A stretch of 47,106 nucleotides of DNA from Bacteroidales bacterium (GTDB lineage Bacteria; Bacteroidota; Bacteroidia; Bacteroidales; Muribaculaceae): contig SFNM01000021.1 of the NCBI GenBank assembly GCA_004552725.1, forward strand, positions 1 to 47,106, in the 5' to 3' direction. The notes under the pieces were generated by a model that worked only from the letters and a program-made list of their open reading frames with translations, did not search any database and had not been told where the DNA came from. Below, piece by piece: positions 23,481 to 30,849 of this stretch. The translations under genes were made by a program, and so were the position numbers. Each line of letters starts with the position of its first letter. Positions within the stretch are counted from its first letter, which is position 1.

Positions 23481-23861
23481 ATGAGCAACTTTCTTGCAGA
23501 TAATGTCGACTGGATAGGGCCGATGGCGCTGATAGTGGTGACCTCGCTCTATGGTCACTTCAAGAAGCACAAGATAGCGGAGGCTACGGCTAAGGCCAAG
23601 CCTACGCCTGAGGTGAGTCGTCAGATAGCCAAGCAAATCGCCATGCTGCAGCAGAAAGTGGAGGCGAAAGAGCCGGCTCCGGCGCAGCCAAGGGTTGCTC
23701 CGCGCACGGCCTTGCCCGACGAAGGCGTGCCCTCAGTGGAAATGCTGCCGATTGGAGCGCCGATGGACAAGCCGATTGAAGCAGCGCAACGCTGCGACCG
23801 CCATCAGCGCTTGCGCCGCGCTGTGATTTGGAGTGAAATTTTGCGTCGACCTCAAATATAA
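23481..23861 (+). CDS. Small membrane-anchored protein, unknown function
   Basis: The 126-residue product has one N-terminal membrane segment (WIGPMALIVVTSLYG), then a charged helix with possible coiled-coil character (EVSRQIAKQIAMLQQKVEA) and a Pro-rich linker. The C-terminal RRAVIWSEILRRPQ has the look of a short conserved tail seen in small Bacteroidales membrane proteins. The start at 23481 is preferred because the promoter's -7 box ends at 23453. It precedes the acetyl-CoA hydrolase gene by 53 bases and could share its transcript. No function can be assigned. Confidence 0.65.
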   Translation: MSNFLADNVDWIGPMALIVVTSLYGHFKKHKIAEATAKAKPTPEVSRQIAKQIAMLQQKVEAKEPAPAQPRVAPRTALPDEGVPSVEMLPIGAPMDKPIEAAQRCDRHQRLRRAVIWSEILRRPQI

Positions 23862-23914
23862 TCATTATTAAACCATTTCTTACCCAAGAAAAATACTAAA
23901 TAACTTCCTAACCA

Positions 23915-25274
23915 ATGGCTTATAACTTTATCACGGCTCAAGAAGCCGCGCAAATGATTCCCAACGGCGCCACCGTAGGTTTCTCGGGCTTCACCGCCCC
24001 CGGCGCGCCTAAGTTTATCACCGAGGCTCTTGCTGCTATCGCTGAAGAAGAACACGCTCAAGGACGCCCCTTCAAAATTAACATTCTATCGGGTGCTTCC
24101 ACCTCCGATCACGCCGACGGCGTGCTTGCACGTGCCAACGCCATCAACTTGCGTGCGCCTTACCAAAACAAACCCGACTTGCGCAAGCGTATCAACAGCC
24201 ACGACTGCCACTATTGCGACCGTCACCTCTCCGACATGGCGCAAGAAACCCGCTACGGCTTCTACGGCAACATCGACTTCGCTATCATCGAAGCCGCCGA
24301 CATCACTCCCGATGGTGAAATCATCCTCGGCTGTGGCTTGGGCAATACTCCCACCTACGCTGCAATGGCCGACAAAATCCTCATCGAACTCAACGACCGT
24401 CTGCCCAAGACCCTGCTCGGCATGCACGACGTGTATATGCCCCTCGATCCCCCCTATCGTCGCGAAATAGCCATCTACAAGCCCTCCGACCGCGTGGGCT
24501 CGCCCATCCTCAAAATCGACCCCAACAAGGTGGTTGGTATCGTCAAGACTTCATCTCTCGACGGTGTGTCGCCCTTCACTGAACCCGACGAAGTGTCGAA
24601 ACTCATTGGCAACAACGTGGTGGACTTCCTCGTTCGCGAGTACAAACGTGGCGCCCTCCCCAAAGAGTTCCTCCCCTTGCAATCCGGTGTGGGCAACGTG
24701 GCCAACGCCGTGCTCTACAACCTGGGCGAAAGCACCGTGCTGCCCAAATTCCAAATGTACACCGAAGTAATCCAAGACGCTGTGTTCGAACTCATCCGCC
24801 AAGGCAAGTGCACCTTCGCTTCCACCTGCTCGATGACCTTCAGCGACAAGGTGGAAGAAGAACTCTTCGCCAACATAGATTACTTCCATGATAAAATTGT
24901 GATGCGCCCGGCCGAAATCTCCAACAACCCTGAGGTAATTCGTCGTCTCGGCGTTATCGCTATGAACACCGCTCTCGAGGCCGACATCTTCGGTGGCATC
25001 AACTCCACCCACGTGCTCGGCACCAAGATGATGAACGGTATCGGCGGTTCGGGCGACTTCACCCGCAGCGCTTACGTCAGCATCTTCCGTAGATCGCGCC
25101 AAAGCCATCATCGAGAACTGCGCTCACCCCGACTACCGTCCCCTGCTGCGCGAGTATCTCAAAATGGGCAAGGGCGGCCAGACACCCCACTCACTCAAAG
25201 CCGCCTTCGCTTTCCACACCGCCTTCACCGAAACCGGCGATATGCGCAACGTGGACTTCTCCAAATACCTCTAA
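23915..25274 (+). pseudogene. Acetyl-CoA hydrolase/transferase, internal deletion and frame change
   Basis: The first about 390 codons encode a family I CoA-transferase-type acetyl-CoA hydrolase: GATVGFSGFTAPGAPKFI near the start, GCGLGNTPTYAAMADKILIE, LQSGVGNVANAVL, and EADIFGGINSTHVLGTKMMNGIGGSGDF. The frame goes wrong after SAYVSIF at about 25091. In another frame, from about 25096 to the stop at 25272-25274, the expected end appears: DRAKAIIENCAHPDYRP, then SLKAAFAFHTAFTETGDM and a final FSKYL. Family members carry about 60 more residues at this junction, including a CPS...DHSEH-type stretch. A deletion of some 190 bases thus seems to have removed it and shifted the frame. The plain open frame runs on to 25399 with unrelated residues. 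Confidence 0.85.
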
Positions 25275-25294
25275 ACATCATTTCCTCAAATACC

Positions 25295-25327
25295 AAGCGC
25301 CCGGCCCCACACAGCCGGGCGCTTTTG
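25295..25327 (+). terminator. Terminator after the acetyl-CoA hydrolase gene
   Basis: A perfect 11-bp stem (25295-25305 with 25314-25324) ends in TTTT. It follows the ancestral stop by about 20 bases, so it belongs to the damaged gene. Confidence 0.85.
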
Positions 25328-25465
25328 ATATATGTCATTTACTTTCTCATTCTTCCATCATTTATAGCGGTGAGTCCAAAAGAACGTATTCGCACATAAT
25401 CTTTCTCTCCTTGCGGTGCTCAAAATCGCTCGGCATCACTTTATTTTGAGATATTTATTGCAAAA

Positions 25466-25497
25466 TTTGTGCATAATCGGAATAATTGCTATATTTG
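25466..25497 (+). promoter_or_regulatory. hicAB promoter
   Basis: TTTG (25466-25469) lies 20 bases before TATATTTG (25490-25497). The predicted transcript begins near 25504, only about 10 bases before the chosen hicA start. Confidence 0.7.
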
Positions 25498-25512
25498 CCA
25501 AAAATTGTCATA

Positions 25513-25767
25513 GTGGGAACAAAAGATAAACTCATCAACCGATTTAAAACTATCCCAAAAGATTTTACATGGGATGAAGTTTGTCGTATGTTAACATTTT
25601 TAGGCTATTCGCTTAGAAATAAAGGTAAAACTTCCGGATCTCGAGTAATATTTTTGTGCGATGGCCGAAAACCGTTAATGTTGCACAAACCTCATCCGGG
25701 AAATATTGTGAAAGAATATGTTTTAAGGATATTGTACAACGAATTGCATCAGGAGGGACTAATATGA
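25513..25767 (+). CDS. hicA: HicA-family mRNA interferase toxin
   Basis: HicA toxins are small dsRBD-fold proteins that cleave mRNA. I chose GTG 25513 (84 residues): it begins with the usual GTKDKLINRFKTIPKDFTW, and the earlier TTG at 25486 lies upstream of the promoter's -7 box. Family features include DFTWDEVCRMLTFLGY and LHKPHPGN. In the position of the usual GSH motif this protein has GSR (TSGSRVIF). The same change occurs in a Bacteroidales HicA subgroup as I recall it, so the catalytic His may lie in LHKPHP instead. The antitoxin start overlaps the stop (ATGA). The DNA is clearly more AT-rich than its surroundings. Confidence 0.85.
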   Translation: MGTKDKLINRFKTIPKDFTWDEVCRMLTFLGYSLRNKGKTSGSRVIFLCDGRKPLMLHKPHPGNIVKEYVLRILYNELHQEGLI

Positions 25768-26102
25768 ATACATTACAATATAAAGGATTTATCGGCTCAG
25801 TGGAATTTAGCGAGCCGGATGGTGTGTTCTTCGGTAAAATAGAGGGTATTAATGCTTTAGTTACTTTTGAAGGCGAAAGCGTGCAAGAACTTAAAGATGC
25901 ATTTCACCAAGCCGTAGAAGACTACCTTATTTTGTGTGAAGAAGAGGGCTTAGAACCGCATAAGAGTTACTCGGGCGCGTTGAATTTGCGTATTACACCC
26001 GATTTACATTCTCGTGTGGCTACGTTGGCCAAGCAGGCAGGCCTTTCTATCAACGCATTCATTTGTAGAGCCATCGAGAATCAAGTCTCAGCAGTGTTAT
26101 AA
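25764..26102 (+). CDS. hicB: HicB-family antitoxin with ribbon-helix-helix tail
   Basis: The start ATG at 25764 overlaps the hicA stop. The 112-residue protein has a partial RNase H-like fold that binds the toxin: YKGFIGSVEFSEPDGVFFGKI and FEGESVQELKDAFHQAVEDYL. The C-terminal DNA-binding part is of ribbon-helix-helix type: LNLRITPDLHSRVATLAKQAG followed by INAFICRAI. HicB normally neutralises HicA and represses its own operon. The order toxin then antitoxin is usual for hicAB. The terminator at 26137 closes the unit. Confidence 0.92.
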   Translation: MNTLQYKGFIGSVEFSEPDGVFFGKIEGINALVTFEGESVQELKDAFHQAVEDYLILCEEEGLEPHKSYSGALNLRITPDLHSRVATLAKQAGLSINAFICRAIENQVSAVL

Positions 26103-26136
26103 ACCCACTCGTTGTTGCAACTATAATACCTAATAT

Positions 26137-26172
26137 AATAAGGGCGTATCAACAAATGGATACACCCTTATT
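26137..26172. terminator. Bidirectional terminator between hicB and the SulP gene
   Basis: AATAAGGGCGTAT (26137-26149) pairs with ATACACCCTTATT (26160-26172), with one mismatch. A-rich and T-rich flanks on either side would serve both convergent genes. Confidence 0.75.
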
Positions 26173-26214
26173 ATTTACTACCGCTCTGCGGCAAGGAGTT
26201 ATCTGCCTCCGGGA

Positions 26215-27906
26215 TTATTTGTTGTTGGTGGCGATGGAGTTGGCCATACGGACGGCTTTGGTGATGTGGTCGCAGATGTGGTCTTCGCCGATGAGGTTGT
26301 GGATGCCGGCGTGTTCGAGCGACTCGCGCACGTTGTCGCGCACACCCGAGAGCACCACATGGATGCCTTCTTTCTGCGAGGAGGTAATCAGCAGCTCGAG
26401 GTTGTGGATGGCGGTGGCGTCGACAAAAGCCACTTTACGCATGCGGATGATACGAACGATAGGCATAGTGTGCTGGGTGGAGCGCATCATTTCATCGAAT
26501 TTGGTAGCGATGCCGAAGAAGAACGGGCCGTCGATTTCGTAGATACTTACGCCTTTGGCCACATTGAGCACCTCTTGCGAGGGAAGGTCGGTGCCTTCGT
26601 GCACATCGAGTTGGCCGGAGTAAGCCTTGATTTCAGAGTTCTCCATCACGCGGCGGAGGAACAGCACGATGGCCAATAGCAGGCCGATTTCGATGGCGAT
26701 GGTGAGGTCGAAAATTACGGTGAGCAGGAAGGTGGTGAGAAGCACCCAGATGTCGCTCTTGGGCGCGTGGAAGATACCCACAACGGTGCGCCAGCCGCTC
26801 ATATTATATGCTACAACCATCAGCACTGCAGCCAAGCAGGCCATCGGCACATAGTTGATAAGCGGCATGAGGAATAGGAAGATGAGCAGCAACACCAGCG
26901 CGTGGACTATGCCGGCCACCGGGGTGCGGCCGCCGTTGGTGATGTTGGTCATGGTGCGGGCGATGGCACCGGTGACGGGGATGCCGCCAAACAATGGCAC
27001 GATGAGGTTAGCCAAACCTTGGCCGATAAGTTCGGTGTTGGAATTGGTGCGCGAACCGGTGATACCGTCGGCCACAGTGGCCGAGAGGAGCGATTCGATG
27101 GCGCCCAACACGGCGATGGTGAAGGCGGCCGGCAGCAACATATTGATGGTGGCCATGTTGAGGTCGAAACCATGAGGCATCGGGATGTCGGTGGGCATAT
27201 CACCGAAGCGTTTGCCGATGGTTTCCACCTCAAAGCCCATTGTCATATTTAATATATATGTGAGGGCGGTGACAATGATGATGGCAATGAGCGCGCCAGG
27301 CAGTTTTTTCGAAATTTTGGGAGTGAAAATAATGATTGCCAACGAAACGACGGCCACTGCCACTGTGCTCAGGTCGATGAGCGATAAATTGCTCAAAATT
27401 GCTCCCCATTTGGGAATGAACTCGCCCGGGAGGTCTTTCAATCCGAGGCCCAAGAAGTCGTTGACTTGTGTGGAGAAGATGGTGAGGGCGATACCTGCGG
27501 TAAATCCTACCACCACAGGGTAGGGGATAAATTTGATGACCGTGCCCAAGCGGAAGAAGCCCATCAGCAAAAGAATGATGCCGGCCATGGCTGTGGCTAA
27601 TGCCAAGCCCGTGAGACCGAATTGGGCAATGATGTTATAAACGATTACGATGAATGCGCCGGTAGGACCGCCGATTTGCACCGAGCAACCGCCCATCATC
27701 GATACGATGAAACCGCCGATGATGGCGGTGATGAGGCCGATAGTGGGACTCACACCTGAGGCGATGCCGAAAGCAATGGCCAACGGCAAGGCCACGATAC
27801 CTACTACTATGCCGGCAACTATATCCTCGCGGAAGCGCTCGGCAGAATAATGTTTCAGCGAACTCCAAAGTTTGGGTTGCAGATTGAGGGCTCCTGAAAT
27901 GCTCAT
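26215..27906 (-). CDS. SulP-family anion transporter with STAS domain
   Basis: The 563-residue inner-membrane protein has the SLC26/SulP layout. It opens with an amphipathic segment, then about 12-14 membrane spans with IVVGIVALPLAIAFGIASGV, GGPTGAFIVIVYNI and a mid-protein GTRTNSNTELIGQGLAN-like segment (ITGSRTNSNTELIGQGLAN). A C-terminal cytoplasmic STAS domain starts at about 440 (VSIYEIDGPFFFG, KVAFVDATAIHNLE). SulP proteins move sulfate, bicarbonate or dicarboxylates; the substrate is not readable here. It appears monocistronic and is transcribed from about 27985. Confidence 0.93.
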   Translation of the reverse strand: MSISGALNLQPKLWSSLKHYSAERFREDIVAGIVVGIVALPLAIAFGIASGVSPTIGLITAIIGGFIVSMMGGCSVQIGGPTGAFIVIVYNIIAQFGLTGLALATAMAGIILLLMGFFRLGTVIKFIPYPVVVGFTAGIALTIFSTQVNDFLGLGLKDLPGEFIPKWGAILSNLSLIDLSTVAVAVVSLAIIIFTPKISKKLPGALIAIIIVTALTYILNMTMGFEVETIGKRFGDMPTDIPMPHGFDLNMATINMLLPAAFTIAVLGAIESLLSATVADGITGSRTNSNTELIGQGLANLIVPLFGGIPVTGAIARTMTNITNGGRTPVAGIVHALVLLLIFLFLMPLINYVPMACLAAVLMVVAYNMSGWRTVVGIFHAPKSDIWVLLTTFLLTVIFDLTIAIEIGLLLAIVLFLRRVMENSEIKAYSGQLDVHEGTDLPSQEVLNVAKGVSIYEIDGPFFFGIATKFDEMMRSTQHTMPIVRIIRMRKVAFVDATAIHNLELLITSSQKEGIHVVLSGVRDNVRESLEHAGIHNLIGEDHICDHITKAVRMANSIATNNK

Positions 27907-27985
27907 AGTGATTTGATTTGGCTTTTTTAGTGAAAAAGTACCTATTTTTATTAGTATGCGCCCCCGTTGGGGCGAAAATTTTCTG

Positions 27986-27993
27986 CAAAGTTA
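27986..27993 (-). promoter_or_regulatory. -7 element of the SulP gene
   Basis: TAACTTTG on the minus strand, 79 bases before the start codon at 27906. No clear -33 partner is seen in the T-rich stretch behind it. Confidence 0.55.
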
Positions 27994-28025
27994 CGCCTTT
28001 TTTTTCAATTATGGAAAAAATTCCT

Positions 28026-28033
28026 TAACTTTG
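28026..28033 (+). promoter_or_regulatory. -7 element of the M3 peptidase gene
   Basis: TAACTTTG followed by GCGGC, 27 bases before the ATG at 28061. It is divergent from the SulP promoter, 32 bases away. Confidence 0.6.
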
Positions 28034-28060
28034 CGGCAAAATACCTAACTATCGTTTACT

Positions 28061-30145
28061 ATGCGTAAAGTTTTAATCTCCTTATTCGCTATATTTGCAA
28101 TTATGGCAAAAGCACAAAACCCGTTCTACAGCGAGTTCACAGGCCCTCATGCCACCCCGCTGTTCTCGCAAATTACCAACCAAAATATGGCTGAAGCCAT
28201 CGACTATGGCATTGAGAAAGCGCGTGCTGAAGTTGACGCTATCGCCAACAATCCCGCAGAGGCCACTTTTGCCAACACCGTCGAGGCCCTCGACCGATGT
28301 GGCCAAGACCTCAGCCGAGTGCTCGGTATCTTCTTCAACCTGCTCAGCGCCAACGCCGATAACGAGATGATGGAAATCTCCATCGGCGCGTCGGCTAAAC
28401 TCAGCGACTACTCCACTTCAATCATCCTCAACGAGGCTTTGTGGCAGCGCGTGAAGCACGTGTATGAAACCGTGGATCGCGCCACCCTCACACCGGAGCA
28501 ACAAACTTTGCTCCAACTCTGCTATGAGCAGTTTGCCGACAATGGTGCCACACTCGAAGGTGCTGACCGCGAAAAATATCGCCAACTTAATGCAGAACTC
28601 TCCGAACTTACCACACGTTTCGGTCAAAATGTGCTGAAAGAACTCAGTACATACAAAATTTGGCTGACTGCCAACGACCTCGAAGGGCTGCCCGAAAGTT
28701 CGGTCACTGCCGCCGCTGAAGGTGCCGCTGCTGAAGGCCGCGCCGGTGATTATCTCTTCACATTGGACCAACCGGTTTACTCCGCGTTCCTCAAATATTC
28801 CGCTCGTCGCGACTTGCGCGAACGCTTCTACCGCCTCTACTGCGGACGCAACACCGCCGGCGAGTTCAACAACGTGGAAATCATGGCCCGTATCGCCGAA
28901 GTGCGTCGCCAAATTGCCAACTTGCTCGGCTACGACACTTACGCCGCCAGTTCGCTGCGCCATACTATGGCCGGCAGCGTTGAGAATGTGTACAACCTGC
29001 TCAACCAACTTGCCACCGCATATCGCGAACCGCTCAACGCCGAATTGGCCGAACTTTCCCAATTTGCCGCTGAATGTGAAGGCCACTCCGTGGATATCCA
29101 ACCTTGGGACTACTCCTACTATGCTAACAAACTCAAAGCAGCCAAATACTCCTTCGATGAAGAAGCCCTCCGTCCATACTTCGAATTGAGCAACGTGGTA
29201 AAAGGCGTATTCGGCCTCGCAACCCGCCTCTACGGCCTGCAATTCGTGCCCAACGACAACATTGAAGTCTACCACCCCGACGTGAAGGCTTACGACGTGT
29301 TGGATGCCGACGGCTCGTTTGTGGGTGTGCTCTACACCGACTTCTTCCCCCGCGCTTCGAAGCGTCCCGGCGCTTGGATGACCAACTTTGCCGAGCAAAC
29401 CATTGACGCTCAAGGCATTGACCACCGTCCATTGGTGTCCATCGTGATGAACTTCACCAAACCCACTGCCGAAACACCCTCGCTGCTCACCCCATACGAA
29501 GTGGAAACATTCCTTCACGAATTTGGTCACGCTCTCCACGGCCTGTTGTCGCATTGCACCTACACCTACACTTCCGGCACCAACGTGCGCCGCGACTTCG
29601 TGGAACTTCCCTCGCAATTCAACGAAAACTATATGACCGAACGCGAGTACCTCGACGGTTTCGCTCGCCACTACATCACCGGCGAGGCCATTCCTCAAGA
29701 ACTCGTTGACCGCCTCATTGCCTCGCAACGCTACGGTGCCGCCTACGCTTGCATGCGCCAACTCAACTTCGGTTTCCTCGACATGGCATGGCACACCATC
29801 ACCGGTCCGGTGGCCGATGCTGCCGCTTTCGAAGTGCAAGCCATCAAACCTGTGGAAATCTTCCCTGCAGTTGAAGGCACTATGATTTCGCCCGCCTTTA
29901 GCCACATCTTCTCAGGTGGCTACGCAGCCGGATATTATAGTTACAAATGGGCCGAAGTACTCGATGCCGATGCCTTCGCTCTGTTCAAACAAAACGGCAT
30001 CTTCGACCCCGCTACCGCTCAAAGTTTCCGCAAAAATGTGCTCGAACGCGGTGGTAGCGAAGATCCCGCTTTGCTCTATCGTCGCTTCCGCGGCCAAGAC
30101 CCCACAATCGACGCCCTGCTTGAGCGCGATGGCGTGAAAAAATAA
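28061..30145 (+). CDS. M3-family metallopeptidase (Dcp/oligopeptidase A-like)
   Basis: The 694-residue protein has a signal peptide (about 1-20, ending IMAKAQ) and is probably periplasmic. The zinc site is HEFGH at about residues 486-490, within ETFLHEFGHALHGLLSH, and the third ligand Glu follows in DFVELPSQFNENY. The helical N-terminal half matches the thimet-oligopeptidase fold. Such enzymes trim short peptides or remove C-terminal dipeptides. It shares one base with the next gene (TAATG), but a strong hairpin sits just past its stop. Confidence 0.93.
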   Translation: MRKVLISLFAIFAIMAKAQNPFYSEFTGPHATPLFSQITNQNMAEAIDYGIEKARAEVDAIANNPAEATFANTVEALDRCGQDLSRVLGIFFNLLSANADNEMMEISIGASAKLSDYSTSIILNEALWQRVKHVYETVDRATLTPEQQTLLQLCYEQFADNGATLEGADREKYRQLNAELSELTTRFGQNVLKELSTYKIWLTANDLEGLPESSVTAAAEGAAAEGRAGDYLFTLDQPVYSAFLKYSARRDLRERFYRLYCGRNTAGEFNNVEIMARIAEVRRQIANLLGYDTYAASSLRHTMAGSVENVYNLLNQLATAYREPLNAELAELSQFAAECEGHSVDIQPWDYSYYANKLKAAKYSFDEEALRPYFELSNVVKGVFGLATRLYGLQFVPNDNIEVYHPDVKAYDVLDADGSFVGVLYTDFFPRASKRPGAWMTNFAEQTIDAQGIDHRPLVSIVMNFTKPTAETPSLLTPYEVETFLHEFGHALHGLLSHCTYTYTSGTNVRRDFVELPSQFNENYMTEREYLDGFARHYITGEAIPQELVDRLIASQRYGAAYACMRQLNFGFLDMAWHTITGPVADAAAFEVQAIKPVEIFPAVEGTMISPAFSHIFSGGYAAGYYSYKWAEVLDADAFALFKQNGIFDPATAQSFRKNVLERGGSEDPALLYRRFRGQDPTIDALLERDGVKK

Positions 30146-30711
30146 TGACCGAACATACGCAATATAGCATCACCGACACCGCGGAGTCACTCGACTCCGT
30201 AGGTGTCGGTGATGCTTTTGTGCAAGAGGAGGCGCCGCAGGTGCCCTCGCACGGCGCCGCAGGTGTGGCCGTCGGCGCTTACATTGCCGCCATCGCTCGG
30301 CGCGTGCTGTGGCGCTACGCCTGGTGGCTCATACTGCCCGCTGTCGTAGCCCTCGGTGGCATATACGAATGGCGCTTAGCCGTTATTGCCCTGATGCTCT
30401 TGCTGTTAGTCTTTCCCATGGTAATCACCATCGCCGTCTTCAACCACGGCATGCACCCCACAGTAGTACGTCGCACTCGAGCCGAAACCGTCGACCTAAC
30501 CACCACCGCATCCGCCGCTGATGCCAACACTGACCTCACCGTGCGCGATGCCGACGGCGCCGTCATCCTCTCAATCGGCCGCAACCAAATACGCCGCGTG
30601 CTAACTGCCAACGGCCGCACCACCATCACCTTCGGCCCCAACCCTGCCGACATCCTCATCCTCCAATCCTCCGCCCTCCCCGCCGATTTTCCGCCCCTCC
30701 CCCTTGCATAA
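30145..30711 (+). CDS. Small membrane protein, two spans and a C-terminal domain
   Basis: I do not recognise this 188-residue protein. It has an N-terminal acidic tail, two adjacent membrane spans at about 54-93 (WWLILPAVVALGGIYEW and LAVIALMLLLLVFPMVITI), and a soluble domain at about 115-180 rich in beta-prone residues. The ATG at 30145 overlaps the M3 stop, but codons 8-25 coincide with a terminator-like hairpin (30166-30219). GTG 30241, just beyond the hairpin, is a possible alternative start (156 residues). The layout resembles YcxB/PH-like membrane proteins, a weak guess. Confidence 0.6.
   Translation: MTEHTQYSITDTAESLDSVGVGDAFVQEEAPQVPSHGAAGVAVGAYIAAIARRVLWRYAWWLILPAVVALGGIYEWRLAVIALMLLLLVFPMVITIAVFNHGMHPTVVRRTRAETVDLTTTASAADANTDLTVRDADGAVILSIGRNQIRRVLTANGRTTITFGPNPADILILQSSALPADFPPLPLA
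30166..30219 (+). terminator. Long hairpin plus TTTT inside the start of the next ORF
   Basis: AGCATCACCGACACC (30166-30180) pairs perfectly with 30202-30216. Inside it, GGAGTC pairs with GACTCC. The stem runs directly into TTTT (30216-30219). It has the form of an intrinsic terminator for the M3 gene, 21 bases after its stop, but lies within codons 8-25 of the next reading frame. Confidence 0.8.
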
Positions 30712-30726
30712 ACTGCTGAAATTTTG

Positions 30727-30734
30727 TAAATTTG
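30727..30734 (+). promoter_or_regulatory. -7 element of the prolyl oligopeptidase gene
   Basis: TAAATTTG followed by CGC, about 115 bases before the ATG at 30850. The leader is AT-rich. Confidence 0.55.
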
Positions 30735-30849
30735 CGCATCAATCTCAAAAAAGAAAAAAACGTTTTACGTTAGATAATTCGTAATTTCGTTGATTTCGTT
30801 TCGCCGTGTAAGGGTGCTATAATTTTTTTCTTTGCCAAATTTGTTTATT

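Noticed and set aside
25275..25399. C-terminal end of the acetyl-CoA hydrolase frame as annotated by the longest ORF
   Set aside because: The residues after 25091 in that frame do not belong to the family; the true C-terminus is in another frame and stops at 25274.
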